64,000 bases of DNA from Spongiibacter marinus (GCF_016906995.1 NZ_JAFBBD010000004.1:328874-392873); one strand, 5' to 3'. Numbered from the stretch's first letter, positions 28,179 to 36,949 are shown. Numbers and translations: made by a program. Notes: a model not told the origin generated them from the letters alone.

Positions 28179-30341
28179 TCACCCCCCTCTCTGCCAACGG
28201 AAAAAACCCGCCAAGAACCGCAGTATTCGCTCCGGCTGATGGGCCTTGCGCCACTCCCCGGCAAGGTATTTGTTACCCTCTGCCCAAGTGGGGTAAGGGT
28301 GAATCGTCGCCAGTATTTTCCCCAAGCCGAGCTTGTGTTTCATCGCCAGCACAAATTCTGCCAGCAAATCACCGCCCTGACTCCCGACAATGCACACGCC
28401 CAGAATACGGTCACTGTTCACCGGGGTAAGGACTTTGATAAAGCCCTGCGCGTTGCCGTCGCAAATCGCCCGATCTAAATCGTCTAGCCCGTAGCGCGTG
28501 ACCTCGTAGTCGATACCCTGCGCTTTGGCTTCCTGCTCATTCAAACCCACGCGCGCCACTTCCGGGTCGACATAGGTCACCCAAGGTATCACTGAATAAT
28601 CTACGGCAAATTTTTTAAATTGCCCAAACAGGGCATTAACGCTGGCATACCACGCTTGATGCGCTGCGACATGGGTAAACTGATACGGCCCGGCAACATC
28701 ACCCGCGGCATAGATATTGGGCATCAAGGTCTGCAAGTACTCATTGGTATCCACCGTCCTGTCAGTGGTGATTCCCAATTCTTCCAAACCAAACCCGGTC
28801 AATCTGGCACTGCGGCCAACCGCGCAGATCAACAGGTCGTAGGCGACTGCCGATTCGCCCTCCGCATCGCCGTGCTGGACAACCAAACACTTTTCGCCAT
28901 CGCGCATTTCACAGCGCACGGCCCTGGTATTACACCGCACATCAACCCCGTCGCGGCGCAGTTGCTCGGTAACAAAATCGGCAACATCCTCGTCCTCTTT
29001 CAACAACAGGCGCGGCAGCATCTCGACCTGGCTTACGGCGCTGCCCAATCGAGCAAAACACTGGCTTAGCTCGCAGCCAATAGGCCCGCCACCAAGCACG
29101 ACCACTCGCTGGGGTAGCCGCTCACAGCGCTCCAAGTGATCCCACAGCGTATCGCTAGTAACAAAACCGAGATCGGCCATACCCGGCAGCGGCGGCACAG
29201 TCGGCGACGCTCCCGCCGCGATGACAATTGACCGCGTTGTTAACCGCCGGCTGCCGCCATCACGACCACGAATTTCCACCGTCCAGGGATCGACAATCCT
29301 GGCGTAGCCCTGAATCACATCAACCCCCAGCTCGGTGTAGCGCTCCACACTGTCGTGGGGGGCAATGGCTGCAATCACGTCTCGTACGCGGGCGATCAAA
29401 CGCGGGAGATTTAACGCTGGTTTGTGTTCCTCAAAACCATATTCCTCAGCGCGGCGGGCAGTAGCCGCCACCTTGGCTGACTTTATAAGCGCCTTACTCG
29501 GCACACAGCCGGTGTTCAGGCAGTCCCCGCCCATCTCGTTTGCCTCTATCAGGCTGACCTTCGCCTTGACCGCCGACGCAATATAGGAAGTCACCAGCCC
29601 AGCTGCACCAGCACCAATCACCACCAGGTTTCGGTCAAAGGATGTTGGTCGCGACCACCCGCGGTACACACGCCGTGCCTTGACGAAGGCGATAATACGC
29701 TTGGCAATAAGCGGAAAAACTCCCAGCAGGGTGAAGGACAACAACAGCGCCGGAGATAAAATACCGGAAAGGCTTTCCAGGCTGCCCAACTGAACACCCG
29801 CATTCACATAGACCGCGGTGCCGGGCAGCATCCCCAACTGGCTCACCCAGTAAAAGCGTCGCGCCGACATAGCCGTTAAGCCCATCAACAGGTTGATTAG
29901 GAAAAACGGAAAAATCGGCACCAGACGCAAGGTAAACAGGTAGAAACCGCCCTCTTTACTCACCCCTTCATCAATACGCTGAAGGCGCTGAGGAAATCGC
30001 CGCTTCAGGCTGTCGCGAAGCAGGTAGCGCGCGACGAGAAACGCCAGCGTCGCGCCAATCGTCGAGGCGAAAGACACTAACAGCAGCCCCTGGAAAAGGC
30101 CGAAAAACGCCCCGCCTGCCAGCGTCATCACCGCCGCGCCAGGCAGAGATAATGCCGTCACCAGTACATAACAGATGAAAAAAAGTGCAAAGAAACCTGC
30201 CGGATGAGCCGTTTGAAATGCCGCTACCTGAGACCTTGCCTGCTTGAGGCCATCCAGGCTCAAATAATCCCCGAGCCCGCTGCTTAGCAACAGCACACCG
30301 GCTCCAAGCAACAACAGTATTAGCAGTATTTTCTTTTTCAT
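28179..30341 (-). CDS. Fusion of a TVP38/TMEM64 (SNARE-associated/DedA-like) membrane domain with a mercuric-reductase-like flavoprotein
   Basis: Residues 1 to about 235 form a TVP38/TMEM64 membrane domain with FGLFQGLLLVSFASTIGATLAF and TLRLVPIFPFFLINLLMGLT. From about 240 a pyridine-nucleotide-disulfide oxidoreductase begins (LVVIGAGAAGLVTSYIAS) with redox disulfide motif GGDCLNTGCVPSKAL. A second nucleotide fold has VVVLGGGPIGCELSQCFARLG, the FAD contact is IYAAGDVAG, and the C-terminal dimerisation motif is ATIHPYPTWAEG. The N-terminal heavy-metal domain and vicinal C-terminal cysteines of true MerA are absent, so mercury reduction is unlikely. It is the first gene of the six-gene operon. 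Confidence 0.92.
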   Translation of the reverse strand: MKKKILLILLLLGAGVLLLSSGLGDYLSLDGLKQARSQVAAFQTAHPAGFFALFFICYVLVTALSLPGAAVMTLAGGAFFGLFQGLLLVSFASTIGATLAFLVARYLLRDSLKRRFPQRLQRIDEGVSKEGGFYLFTLRLVPIFPFFLINLLMGLTAMSARRFYWVSQLGMLPGTAVYVNAGVQLGSLESLSGILSPALLLSFTLLGVFPLIAKRIIAFVKARRVYRGWSRPTSFDRNLVVIGAGAAGLVTSYIASAVKAKVSLIEANEMGGDCLNTGCVPSKALIKSAKVAATARRAEEYGFEEHKPALNLPRLIARVRDVIAAIAPHDSVERYTELGVDVIQGYARIVDPWTVEIRGRDGGSRRLTTRSIVIAAGASPTVPPLPGMADLGFVTSDTLWDHLERCERLPQRVVVLGGGPIGCELSQCFARLGSAVSQVEMLPRLLLKEDEDVADFVTEQLRRDGVDVRCNTRAVRCEMRDGEKCLVVQHGDAEGESAVAYDLLICAVGRSARLTGFGLEELGITTDRTVDTNEYLQTLMPNIYAAGDVAGPYQFTHVAAHQAWYASVNALFGQFKKFAVDYSVIPWVTYVDPEVARVGLNEQEAKAQGIDYEVTRYGLDDLDRAICDGNAQGFIKVLTPVNSDRILGVCIVGSQGGDLLAEFVLAMKHKLGLGKILATIHPYPTWAEGNKYLAGEWRKAHQPERILRFLAGFFRWQRGG

Positions 30342-30349
30342 GAATCACC

Positions 30350-30372
30350 TAGGGCCTGTTTACACTCATTGG
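30350..30372 (+). repeat. Solo end resembling the terminal repeat of the 15635-15900 element
   Basis: TAGGGCCTGTTTACACTCAT here matches the left end of the structured element at about 17 of 20 positions, including the TA border. No matching right end was found up to 30579. The following 200 bp contain a GCATTCG/CGAATGC inverted repeat and a second copy of TTACACTCAT, so it may be a decayed copy. Confidence 0.5.
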
Positions 30373-30579
30373 CTTTCGTCAAGCATTCGCTCGGCGCTCA
30401 CCGTTATGACGCACCGAATGCGCTACCGTTACACTCATCGAACGAGCTATGCACGCATGGCACACAATCGAAAAAGTGCGTATTATCCCCCGCTGCCTTC
30501 AACGGAGTATGTGGTACCAGCTGGCGGCAAACGAGAGATGGAACCCTCAATTAATAATAATGTTGAATAGACGCTAGCC

Positions 30580-31722
30580 ATGATTCCACACATTCAAAAC
30601 CTCTTGTTCAGGGTGATCGACCCCTGGATCCCCCCCAGAGTGCCAGTCGGCAGCACCGAGCGATCGCTGTACCGTTTCCTGGCCAGTATTCTGGTTGGCA
30701 CTTTCGCCTATCTCATTGTCTTGTTAACGGTAAATCAGACATTGCTGCCGCTAACGGAAGACGGTAAACGCCTCATCAATTATTTTTCTCTGGGTCTTAC
30801 ATTTGGTATCACCATAGCACTGCTAACGCTGCGTATTGCCGCAAAACGCCACTTGGCATTACATATATTTATCACCACCCTCACTGGCGGCCTGGTCTAT
30901 GTTGCGAGCATCACCGGTGGCTTGGGCTCACCCGCGGTAATCTGCTCGGTGATTATTCCCGCGCTCGCGACACTTAGCATCGGTGCGAAGGCGGGCATTG
31001 GCTGGAGCCTCTGTGTTGGTTTAATTGGCTCGGGGATGTTCATTGCTGAACAACAGGGGCACACCTATCGCAACATCATTATCGACGCCAATCAAAGCCT
31101 GGCCGAATTTTCCTGCCTGGTGACCACCCATGCTTTTATCATTTTCATCGCCGTTTACTATGAGCTGAACAGCAGAAAACTGAGCAAGCAACTCCGTTTC
31201 GAGCAAAGCAAGTACTTCCACCTTGCCCACCACGACAGCCTGACCGGAATCGCCAATCGCCGCCACTTTATCGACGCCATCAATCGGGAAATCTCCCGAG
31301 CCAAGCGCAAGGGCGATCAATTCAGTGTTCTTTACTTCGACTTGAATAAATTCAAAGAAGCCAACGACAAACACGGCCACCACTTCGGCGATGAGATTTT
31401 GATCGCCTTTGCCAACCGGCTTCGTCAGGAAATCCGCGAAGACGACTTTGTTGCTCGACTCGGTGGTGACGAGTTTGCATTACTACTGCGCTCGCTAGGG
31501 CGCGCAGAAGTTGTGGAGCAGCGTTTAGATGCCCTGATCCACAACCTGTCCACGCCGCTGCAACTCGGCGGGGTCGACTATCAGGTAAGTGCCAGCGTCG
31601 GCTACGCCATTTACCCTCAACACGGCAGCAATGACGAGGAACTGCTGAAGGTCGCAGACCAAAACATGTACCGGGTGAAGCGCGGCGAGCGCGACAATGT
31701 TGCCGCGCCCCAATCGGTGTAG
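30580..31722 (+). CDS. Membrane-bound diguanylate cyclase (GGDEF)
   Basis: The 380-residue protein has five or six hydrophobic segments in its first 200 residues and then a GGDEF domain. The active-site motif is RLGGDEFALLLRS at about 295, preceded by HDSLTGIANRRHFIDAI and YFDLNKFKEANDKHGH, so cyclase activity making c-di-GMP is expected. An inhibitory RxxD is not obvious: RQEIREDDFVARLGGDEF has Glu-Asp-Asp-Phe upstream. The ribosome site before ATG 30580 is weak. It is convergent with dps. Confidence 0.92.
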   Translation: MIPHIQNLLFRVIDPWIPPRVPVGSTERSLYRFLASILVGTFAYLIVLLTVNQTLLPLTEDGKRLINYFSLGLTFGITIALLTLRIAAKRHLALHIFITTLTGGLVYVASITGGLGSPAVICSVIIPALATLSIGAKAGIGWSLCVGLIGSGMFIAEQQGHTYRNIIIDANQSLAEFSCLVTTHAFIIFIAVYYELNSRKLSKQLRFEQSKYFHLAHHDSLTGIANRRHFIDAINREISRAKRKGDQFSVLYFDLNKFKEANDKHGHHFGDEILIAFANRLRQEIREDDFVARLGGDEFALLLRSLGRAEVVEQRLDALIHNLSTPLQLGGVDYQVSASVGYAIYPQHGSNDEELLKVADQNMYRVKRGERDNVAAPQSV

Positions 31723-31749
31723 CGCATCGCGTCGCTGGCGCAAGGACTG

Positions 31750-32220
31750 TTAGCGGTTTAAGGCCCGCAACATCCACGCGGTTTTCTCGTGAATGCGCAT
31801 GCGGTCTCCAACTAAGGCAACGGTCGATTCGTCGTCGGCTTCAGCGGCCGTGCTGAGCACCTCTCGGCAGGTTTTTACCACTTGTTCATGGCCGCGAGTC
31901 AGAATGTCGACCATGTCCTCGGCGCTGGGCACGCCATCCACTTCTTGCACTTTGCTCAATGACGCAAAGGCTTTGTAGGTGCCTGGCGCGGCAACATCCA
32001 GGGTGCGAATGCGCTCTGCAATATCGTCCACGGCGGTGGCGAGCTCGGTGTAATGCTCTTCAAACATCAAATGCAGGTCGCGAAACCGCGGCCCGGTAAC
32101 GTTCCAATGGAAATTGTGCGTTTGCAGGTAGAGGGTGTAGGAATCTGCCAACAGGCGGCTCAGGCCGTCGGCGATCTGCTGTCGATTTGCTTCGTTAATA
32201 CCGATATCTATCTTTTGCAT
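31750..32220 (-). CDS. dps: Dps-family DNA-binding ferritin-like protein
   Basis: A 156-residue mini-ferritin that oxidises and stores iron and protects DNA. The inter-subunit ferroxidase motif is complete: [23 protein letters not shown] followed by AVDDIAERI. The N-terminus is short and has few lysines, so DNA binding is uncertain. The ATG at 32220 follows AGGAG at 6-bp spacing. The upstream region (32221-32465) is shared with the divergent Kazal-like lipoprotein gene. Confidence 0.94.
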   Translation of the reverse strand: MQKIDIGINEANRQQIADGLSRLLADSYTLYLQTHNFHWNVTGPRFRDLHLMFEEHYTELATAVDDIAERIRTLDVAAPGTYKAFASLSKVQEVDGVPSAEDMVDILTRGHEQVVKTCREVLSTAAEADDESTVALVGDRMRIHEKTAWMLRALNR

Positions 32221-32313
32221 AATGACTCCTATTGTCGTTTTTGACTCCATATCACGCCGCCTGCAAGGCGACGTCTTTTTCCTACGCGAGATCGACCTCA
32301 GCCGATTGTTTCG

Positions 32314-32329
32314 CTGTCAGTATCGACAG
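32314..32329. promoter_or_regulatory. LexA-like palindrome between dps and the Kazal-like gene
   Basis: CTGTCAGTATCGACAG has the CTGT-N8-ACAG arrangement of the gammaproteobacterial SOS box. It lies 94 bp from the dps start and 137 bp from the lipoprotein start, rather far from both. The inner bases match only partly, so this is a tentative site. Confidence 0.3.
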
Positions 32330-32465
32330 TTCTCAGCTTACGCATTCACACCTGATAGGAATATTCGTTTATATCAATGGAGGTCATTGCCAAAAACAAT
32401 CGCGACTACCGCAAACGCACCCGCCGCATTATGATGACAACACTCTCTTTTTATCGAGCTTATTT

Positions 32466-32780
32466 ATGCAGCGCCCGAACCTTGGACTCTCCGGACTTTT
32501 TTTATCGCTCACACTGCTGGGCGCGTGTTCCACCCCACCCGTACAAAGCGACGCATCACGCGAAGGTTTCATCCACTGCGAGTCACCGCGATCGGAAATA
32601 TGTACTCGCGAGTATCGACCGGTGTGCGGCCACCTCGACAGCCAAATTCAGTGCGTTACTCAGCCCTGTGCGGCGCCCACCCACAAAACCTATGGCAATG
32701 CCTGCAGCGCCTGCGCCGACGAGGCTGTCGTAGGCTATGAGTTTGGCAGTTGTGAGTCGTTTGGAAAGGGACGCCTGTAA
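32466..32780 (+). CDS. Small lipoprotein with a Kazal-like domain
   Basis: The 104-residue product starts at ATG 32466 and has a lipoprotein signal ending LTLLGAC. The rest contains eight cysteines with the Kazal-like pattern: ICTREYRPVCG, then an inserted loop with two extra cysteines (QCVTQPCAAP), then KTYGNACSACADEAVVGYEFGSC. Kazal domains inhibit serine proteases; small Kazal-type proteins occur in marine bacteria but their targets are unknown. GAG lies 8 bp before the start. The stop codon lies inside a 12-bp tandem repeat. It is divergent from dps. Confidence 0.72.
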   Translation: MQRPNLGLSGLFLSLTLLGACSTPPVQSDASREGFIHCESPRSEICTREYRPVCGHLDSQIQCVTQPCAAPTHKTYGNACSACADEAVVGYEFGSCESFGKGRL

Positions 32781-32815
32781 GGACGCCAGTAGGGACGCCT
32801 GTAAGGACGCCTGCG
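32768..32815 (+). repeat. Four tandem copies of a 12-bp unit spanning the Kazal-gene stop codon
   Basis: Units GGGACGCCTGTA, AGGACGCCAGTA, GGGACGCCTGTA and AGGACGCCTGCG follow without gaps. In the reading frame of the lipoprotein each of the first three units ends in a stop (TAA, TAG, TAA), while the fourth reads through. The array thus duplicates the C-terminal Gly-Arg-Leu-stop. Confidence 0.85.
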
Positions 32816-32904
32816 AAGACATATCAAAGCACTGTTGGCCCGCCCCGCCCCTCCCATAAACAAGGGCAAGGACCAGGCCATAAGCAAGGCGGCACCGCAG
32901 GAGC

Positions 32905-32932
32905 AAAAAAAAACGGGGCCGAAGCCCCGTTT
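32905..32932 (-). terminator. Intrinsic terminator after the thiolase gene
   Basis: On the minus strand an AAACGGGGC/GCCCCGTTT stem with a TTCG tetraloop runs into nine T residues. It starts 23 bp past the thiolase stop. This is a strong canonical terminator. Confidence 0.92.
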
Positions 32933-32954
32933 AGTGTAACGCGATGGCTATGCC

Positions 32955-34253
32955 TTAGCGCTCGACAATCGCCGTTACACCCTGGCCACCGGCGGCACAG
33001 ATCGAAATAAGGCCTCGACCGCTGCCTTTCTCTTCCAGCATTTTCGCCAACGTCGCGACAATACGACCACCCGTCGCCGCGAAGGGGTGGCCAGCAGCCA
33101 AAGAGCTACCATTCACATTGAGCTTGCTGCGATCAATGCTGCCCAACGCCCGATCCAGACCCAAGCGCTGTTTGCAGAATTCTTCGTCTTCCCAGGCCTT
33201 CAGTGTAGCCAGTACCTGGGCGGCAAAAGCCTCGTGAATTTCATAAAAATCGAAGTCTTGCAGCGTTAAACCAGCGCGAGCGAGCATGCGCGGAACAGCA
33301 TAAGCTGGTGCCAGCAACAGGCCTTCTTTTTCGCTACCCACATCTTTGCCAAAGAAGTCGACCGCTGCCGTTTCCACAAAGCTCAGGTAGGCCTTGATCG
33401 GCAGCCCCCGCTCTTTGGCCCACTCTTCACTTGCCAACAATACCGCCGATGCGCCGTCGGTGAGTGTTGAAGAGTTGCCCGCGGTCAACGTACCCTGGCC
33501 GCTCTCTTTGTCAAAGGCAGGCTTCAGGGTCGACAGTTTCTCGATGGTAGTATCTGCGCGCAAAATATTGTCGCGACCCACCCCATTGAAAGGCGTAATT
33601 AAATCCTCAAACAAGCCGCGCTCATAGGCAGCAGCGAGATTTTTATGGCTGTTGTATGCCAATTCGTCCTGCTCCTGGCGAGGGATGCCCCACTCTTTTG
33701 CAGTCACTTCGGTGTGTTCACCCATCGACATGCCAGTACGCGGCTCTGAGTTGACAGGGATCTGTACACCCAGATCTTTGCCTCGCAGTTGCAAGAAGGG
33801 CTTAACGCGCTCACCCAGGCTGCGCGCCTTGTTCACTTGCAACAGAATTTTGCGCAGACCCTCGCTCACGCCAATAGGAGCATCAGAGGTGGTATCCACA
33901 CCACCGGCGATCGCTGCATCGATCTGCCCGAGGGCAATCTTGTTGGCCACCAAGTTCAGCGCTTGTAAGCCAGTACCACAGGCCTGCTGTACATCGAAGC
34001 AAGGCGTTGCGGGGTCGAGAGAAGTACTCAGTACCGATTCGCGAGTAAGGTTGAAGTCACGGCTGTGCTTCATTACCGCACCAGCGGCAACTTCGCCAAG
34101 GCGCTGGCCTTGGAGCTGGTAGCGCTGAACCAAGCCCTCAATCGCTGCGGTTAGCATGTCTTGGTTGCTAGCACCGAAATAAGCGGTATTAGAGCGGCAA
34201 AAAGGGATGCGGTTGCCGCCGATAATAGCGACGCGCTTGATGGTTTGAGCCAT
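32955..34253 (-). CDS. Acetyl-CoA C-acyltransferase (FadI/AtoB-type thiolase)
   Basis: A 432-residue thiolase of the long FadI-like subgroup. The nucleophile C92 is in DVQQACGTGLQALNL, the catalytic histidine in EIHEAFAAQVLATL, NVNGSSLAAGHPFAATGGR carries the second histidine, and C419 lies in SICAAGGQGVTAIVE. It cleaves or forms 3-ketoacyl-CoA. It is divergent from the FabG4-like gene, which often accompanies this thiolase and a MaoC hydratase as a fatty acyl module. Confidence 0.93.
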   Translation of the reverse strand: MAQTIKRVAIIGGNRIPFCRSNTAYFGASNQDMLTAAIEGLVQRYQLQGQRLGEVAAGAVMKHSRDFNLTRESVLSTSLDPATPCFDVQQACGTGLQALNLVANKIALGQIDAAIAGGVDTTSDAPIGVSEGLRKILLQVNKARSLGERVKPFLQLRGKDLGVQIPVNSEPRTGMSMGEHTEVTAKEWGIPRQEQDELAYNSHKNLAAAYERGLFEDLITPFNGVGRDNILRADTTIEKLSTLKPAFDKESGQGTLTAGNSSTLTDGASAVLLASEEWAKERGLPIKAYLSFVETAAVDFFGKDVGSEKEGLLLAPAYAVPRMLARAGLTLQDFDFYEIHEAFAAQVLATLKAWEDEEFCKQRLGLDRALGSIDRSKLNVNGSSLAAGHPFAATGGRIVATLAKMLEEKGSGRGLISICAAGGQGVTAIVER

Positions 34254-34423
34254 GACAGGTCCTCAGGTGTTTTGTCAGGTGGCGCAGTGTAACAAGCCGC
34301 AGCAAGGCCACATTGGCTGAGGCGACACCGCAGCAGCGGCGGCGATGTCAATTCACCACCGGCGGTCTGCGCGTAGAATTGCCGCCCATAACACAGGGCA
34401 CACCCTCATTCAGGAGTCATTTT

Positions 34424-35809
34424 ATGTCTGATCGTATCGAGAACTTTATTAATTCCAACGCAGGTAAAAAGGTACTTGGCGCACTGGGCGTCAACGCTCC
34501 TCGTGAACTCGCCCGCTACACCCCCTCCCAGCGCAGCTTTTTTAAAGGGCGCCTACTGCTCGGCGCTGGCGACAACGCTGCCTTACTGGCACAGGTATCA
34601 AAAATTCTCGCCGAGAGCGACGCAGAGGTATTTGGCGACGACAATGCCCGTCTGCAATGTACTGCCCTGACACAAGACAATGGTAGCGATGCCCCCTTTG
34701 CCGCACTGGTATTCGATGCGACCGGCATGCGCGACTCACTGGAGCTGGTTGCCGCCTACCGCTTCTTCAATGCCAACATTCGCAAGCTGGCTCCCGGCGG
34801 CCGCATCGTTATTCTGGGCCGTCCGCACATGGGCGCCGATAACGCCGAACAGGCAGCCACCCAGCGTGCACTGGAAGGCTTGAGCCGCTCACTGGCAAAA
34901 GAAGTGGGCGCGCGCGGCAGCACTGCACAACTGATTACCGTTGCCAACGGCGCCGAGGGAGACTTCGGCAGCAGCCTGCGCTTTGTCTTGTCGCCGAAAT
35001 CGGCCTATGTCACTGGCCAGGTCATTGCCGTTAACGCCGTCGAGCAATCGGGTAATGTCGATTGGCACAAACCTCTGGCGGGCAAAACCGCTCTGGTGAC
35101 CGGCGCTTCTCGCGGCATTGGTGAAGCGATTGCCGACACGCTGGCGCGCGATGGCGCCACCGTTATCGGTGTCGATGTTGCGCCAATGGAAGACGACCTT
35201 GTGAAAGTGATGACCCGCCTGGGTGGTCAGCCCCTGATCGCAGACATCACCGCTGAAGACGCTCCCGCCAAGATTGCCAGCGCCGCTAAACAGGCAGGTG
35301 GTATCGATCTTATCGTCCACAACGCCGGTGTTACTCGCGACAAAACCATTGCCAATATGACCGAGCAGCAATGGCAAATGACGCTGGATATCAACTTGGC
35401 CGCCGCACAGCGCATTACGCGTGAACTGCTGAACCAGGGCCTTATCCGCAATGGCGGCAGCATCGTTGGCGTGTCGTCAATGAACGGTATTGGCGGTCAG
35501 CGCGGGCAAACCAACTACGCCGCATCCAAAGCGGGTGTCATTGGTTACGTTGACTTCATGAAGAATGACGAGCAGCTACGCGCTCACAATATTACGGTCA
35601 ATGCCGTTGCCCCCGGCTTTATTGAAACCGCAATGACCGCGGCGATTCCGCTATTCACCCGGATGTTCGGCCGACGCCTGAACTCGCTGTCCCAGGGCGG
35701 GCTGCCAGTAGACGTTGCCGAGGCGATCGCCTTCTTCGCCAACCCTCTCTCTCGCGGAGTGAGTGGCAATACACTGCGTGTATGCGGCCAGTCCTGGTTC
35801 GGCGCCTAA
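34424..35809 (+). CDS. 3-oxoacyl-ACP/CoA reductase, long FabG4-like form
   Basis: The 461-residue protein has two Rossmann-like parts. The N-terminal half (to about 215) is a degenerate SDR domain without a glycine-rich cofactor motif. The C-terminal half is a full SDR with TGASRGIG, NAGVTRDKTIANM, SSMNGIGGQRGQTNYAASKAG and PGFIETAMTAAIP. This layout matches high-molecular-weight FabG4-type reductases that use NADH and CoA-linked substrates. AGGAGT precedes ATG 34424. It is divergent from the thiolase gene across 170 bp. Confidence 0.9.
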   Translation: MSDRIENFINSNAGKKVLGALGVNAPRELARYTPSQRSFFKGRLLLGAGDNAALLAQVSKILAESDAEVFGDDNARLQCTALTQDNGSDAPFAALVFDATGMRDSLELVAAYRFFNANIRKLAPGGRIVILGRPHMGADNAEQAATQRALEGLSRSLAKEVGARGSTAQLITVANGAEGDFGSSLRFVLSPKSAYVTGQVIAVNAVEQSGNVDWHKPLAGKTALVTGASRGIGEAIADTLARDGATVIGVDVAPMEDDLVKVMTRLGGQPLIADITAEDAPAKIASAAKQAGGIDLIVHNAGVTRDKTIANMTEQQWQMTLDINLAAAQRITRELLNQGLIRNGGSIVGVSSMNGIGGQRGQTNYAASKAGVIGYVDFMKNDEQLRAHNITVNAVAPGFIETAMTAAIPLFTRMFGRRLNSLSQGGLPVDVAEAIAFFANPLSRGVSGNTLRVCGQSWFGA

Positions 35810-35842
35810 GACGGCTTCAGTGGGCGGGGCATTGCGCGCCGC

Positions 35843-36874
35843 CTACTGTTGTTTCTGTTGGCGATACTCTATCGGCGTTAGGCCGGTCCAACGTTTAAAT
35901 GCCCGATAAAAGGTACTGGGCTCGGAAAACCCCGTCAGATACACCACGTCAGCAATGCTTTCATCGGTGCGCGACAACAAGCGCTTAGCGAGTATGCAGC
36001 GATAATCTGCCAACACCTGGTTAAAACTGGTGCCCGCCTCCGTCAAACGCGAGCGCAGCACTCGCTCATTCATTCCCAGGCGTTCTGCCACACTTTCCAA
36101 GCTGGGCTGACCCAGCTCAAGCATTTCCGCAATCACTTGCTTAACATCGCCCACAACGTCCTGACGTGAGAGCCGTTCAAGCTGTTTGCTGGCGACTTTT
36201 TCATGGAGTTTCAGCAAATCCGGCTCGGCATGGCTAGATGGTGTTGCCAGAATATCAGCGGCAAATACCAAGCTCTGCTCTTTGGCATCGAAATGTACCG
36301 GGCAATTGAAGTGCTTTTCATACTCGGCAACATCCCCCTGCAGCGGGTGGCCAAGGTTTATCTCTCGGGTTTGAAACGCGCCGTCGGTCAACGCTTCAAA
36401 GTAGCGCTGCATAAAACGCACAAAGCACTCATCGCGGTGGCGCAGCTCTGCCTCACTGTCGCCAATAAAATCCAGTACCACACGCGCTTCATCGCCTTCC
36501 ACATGCAGCTTAAACTGCATGGCATCGGTCACTAAGCGCTGATAATTTTCCGCCCGGCGCAAACCATCGCCAAAACTCGGGCTACTCAGAAATAGGTATT
36601 CCAGTACCTGACCACGGTATACCGGTACATGGTTGGCCAGATGCAAGCCAATGCTTTTGTCGCCGCTGACTTCTTCTAACACGCGCCAAAATTGCACCTG
36701 CGCGGCGTGGGGGAAACGCGCGCTGCGATCTTTCAACAACTTGGGAGAAATTTTGCACTCGCTGACGATCCGCTCAACATCCAACCCCAGCTCTTGAATG
36801 GCCGGGTAAGCCAGCTGGATCAGGAAGCTGGAATCACTCAGTTCTGAAAAACCTTTTTCCGTGGAATCGCTCAT
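35843..36874 (-). CDS. AraC-family transcriptional regulator with ligand-binding domain
   Basis: The 343-residue protein has an N-terminal Arabinose_bd-type ligand-binding domain to about 225. A C-terminal double helix-turn-helix contains SLESVAERLGMNERVLRSRL and IADVVYLTGFSEPSTFYRAF, then WTGLTPIEYR. This layout occurs in OruR/MmsR-like activators of catabolic genes. It is divergent from the MaoC gene and convergent with the FabG-like gene, and could control the fatty-acyl module. Confidence 0.93.
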   Translation of the reverse strand: MSDSTEKGFSELSDSSFLIQLAYPAIQELGLDVERIVSECKISPKLLKDRSARFPHAAQVQFWRVLEEVSGDKSIGLHLANHVPVYRGQVLEYLFLSSPSFGDGLRRAENYQRLVTDAMQFKLHVEGDEARVVLDFIGDSEAELRHRDECFVRFMQRYFEALTDGAFQTREINLGHPLQGDVAEYEKHFNCPVHFDAKEQSLVFAADILATPSSHAEPDLLKLHEKVASKQLERLSRQDVVGDVKQVIAEMLELGQPSLESVAERLGMNERVLRSRLTEAGTSFNQVLADYRCILAKRLLSRTDESIADVVYLTGFSEPSTFYRAFKRWTGLTPIEYRQQKQQ

Positions 36875-36933
36875 TACACTCGCTATCTATGGCTGTTCTA
36901 GACGCTGACTTCATGGCTGGGATTGGCCGGAGC

Positions 36934-36949
36934 GCAGAATCAATTCTGC
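36934..36949. promoter_or_regulatory. Palindrome between the AraC and MaoC genes, candidate operator
   Basis: GCAGAATCAATTCTGC is a 7+7 perfect inverted repeat with a 2-bp centre, 60 bp from the AraC start and 74 bp from the MaoC start. A TATACT -10-like hexamer for the MaoC gene lies at 36984-36989. AraC proteins usually bind direct repeats, so another regulator is possible. Confidence 0.35.

Noticed and set aside
28179..30341. Mercuric reductase
   Set aside because: The active disulfide is present but the N-terminal metal-binding domain, C-terminal vicinal cysteines and any mer genes are lacking.
32768..32815. CRISPR-like repeat array
   Set aside because: The units are 12 bp and contiguous with no spacers; no cas genes or other arrays are in the window.
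32583..32906. Minus-strand frame with a repeated SLQASL motif
   Set aside because: The repeat is the antisense reading of the 12-bp tandem array after the Kazal-like gene.
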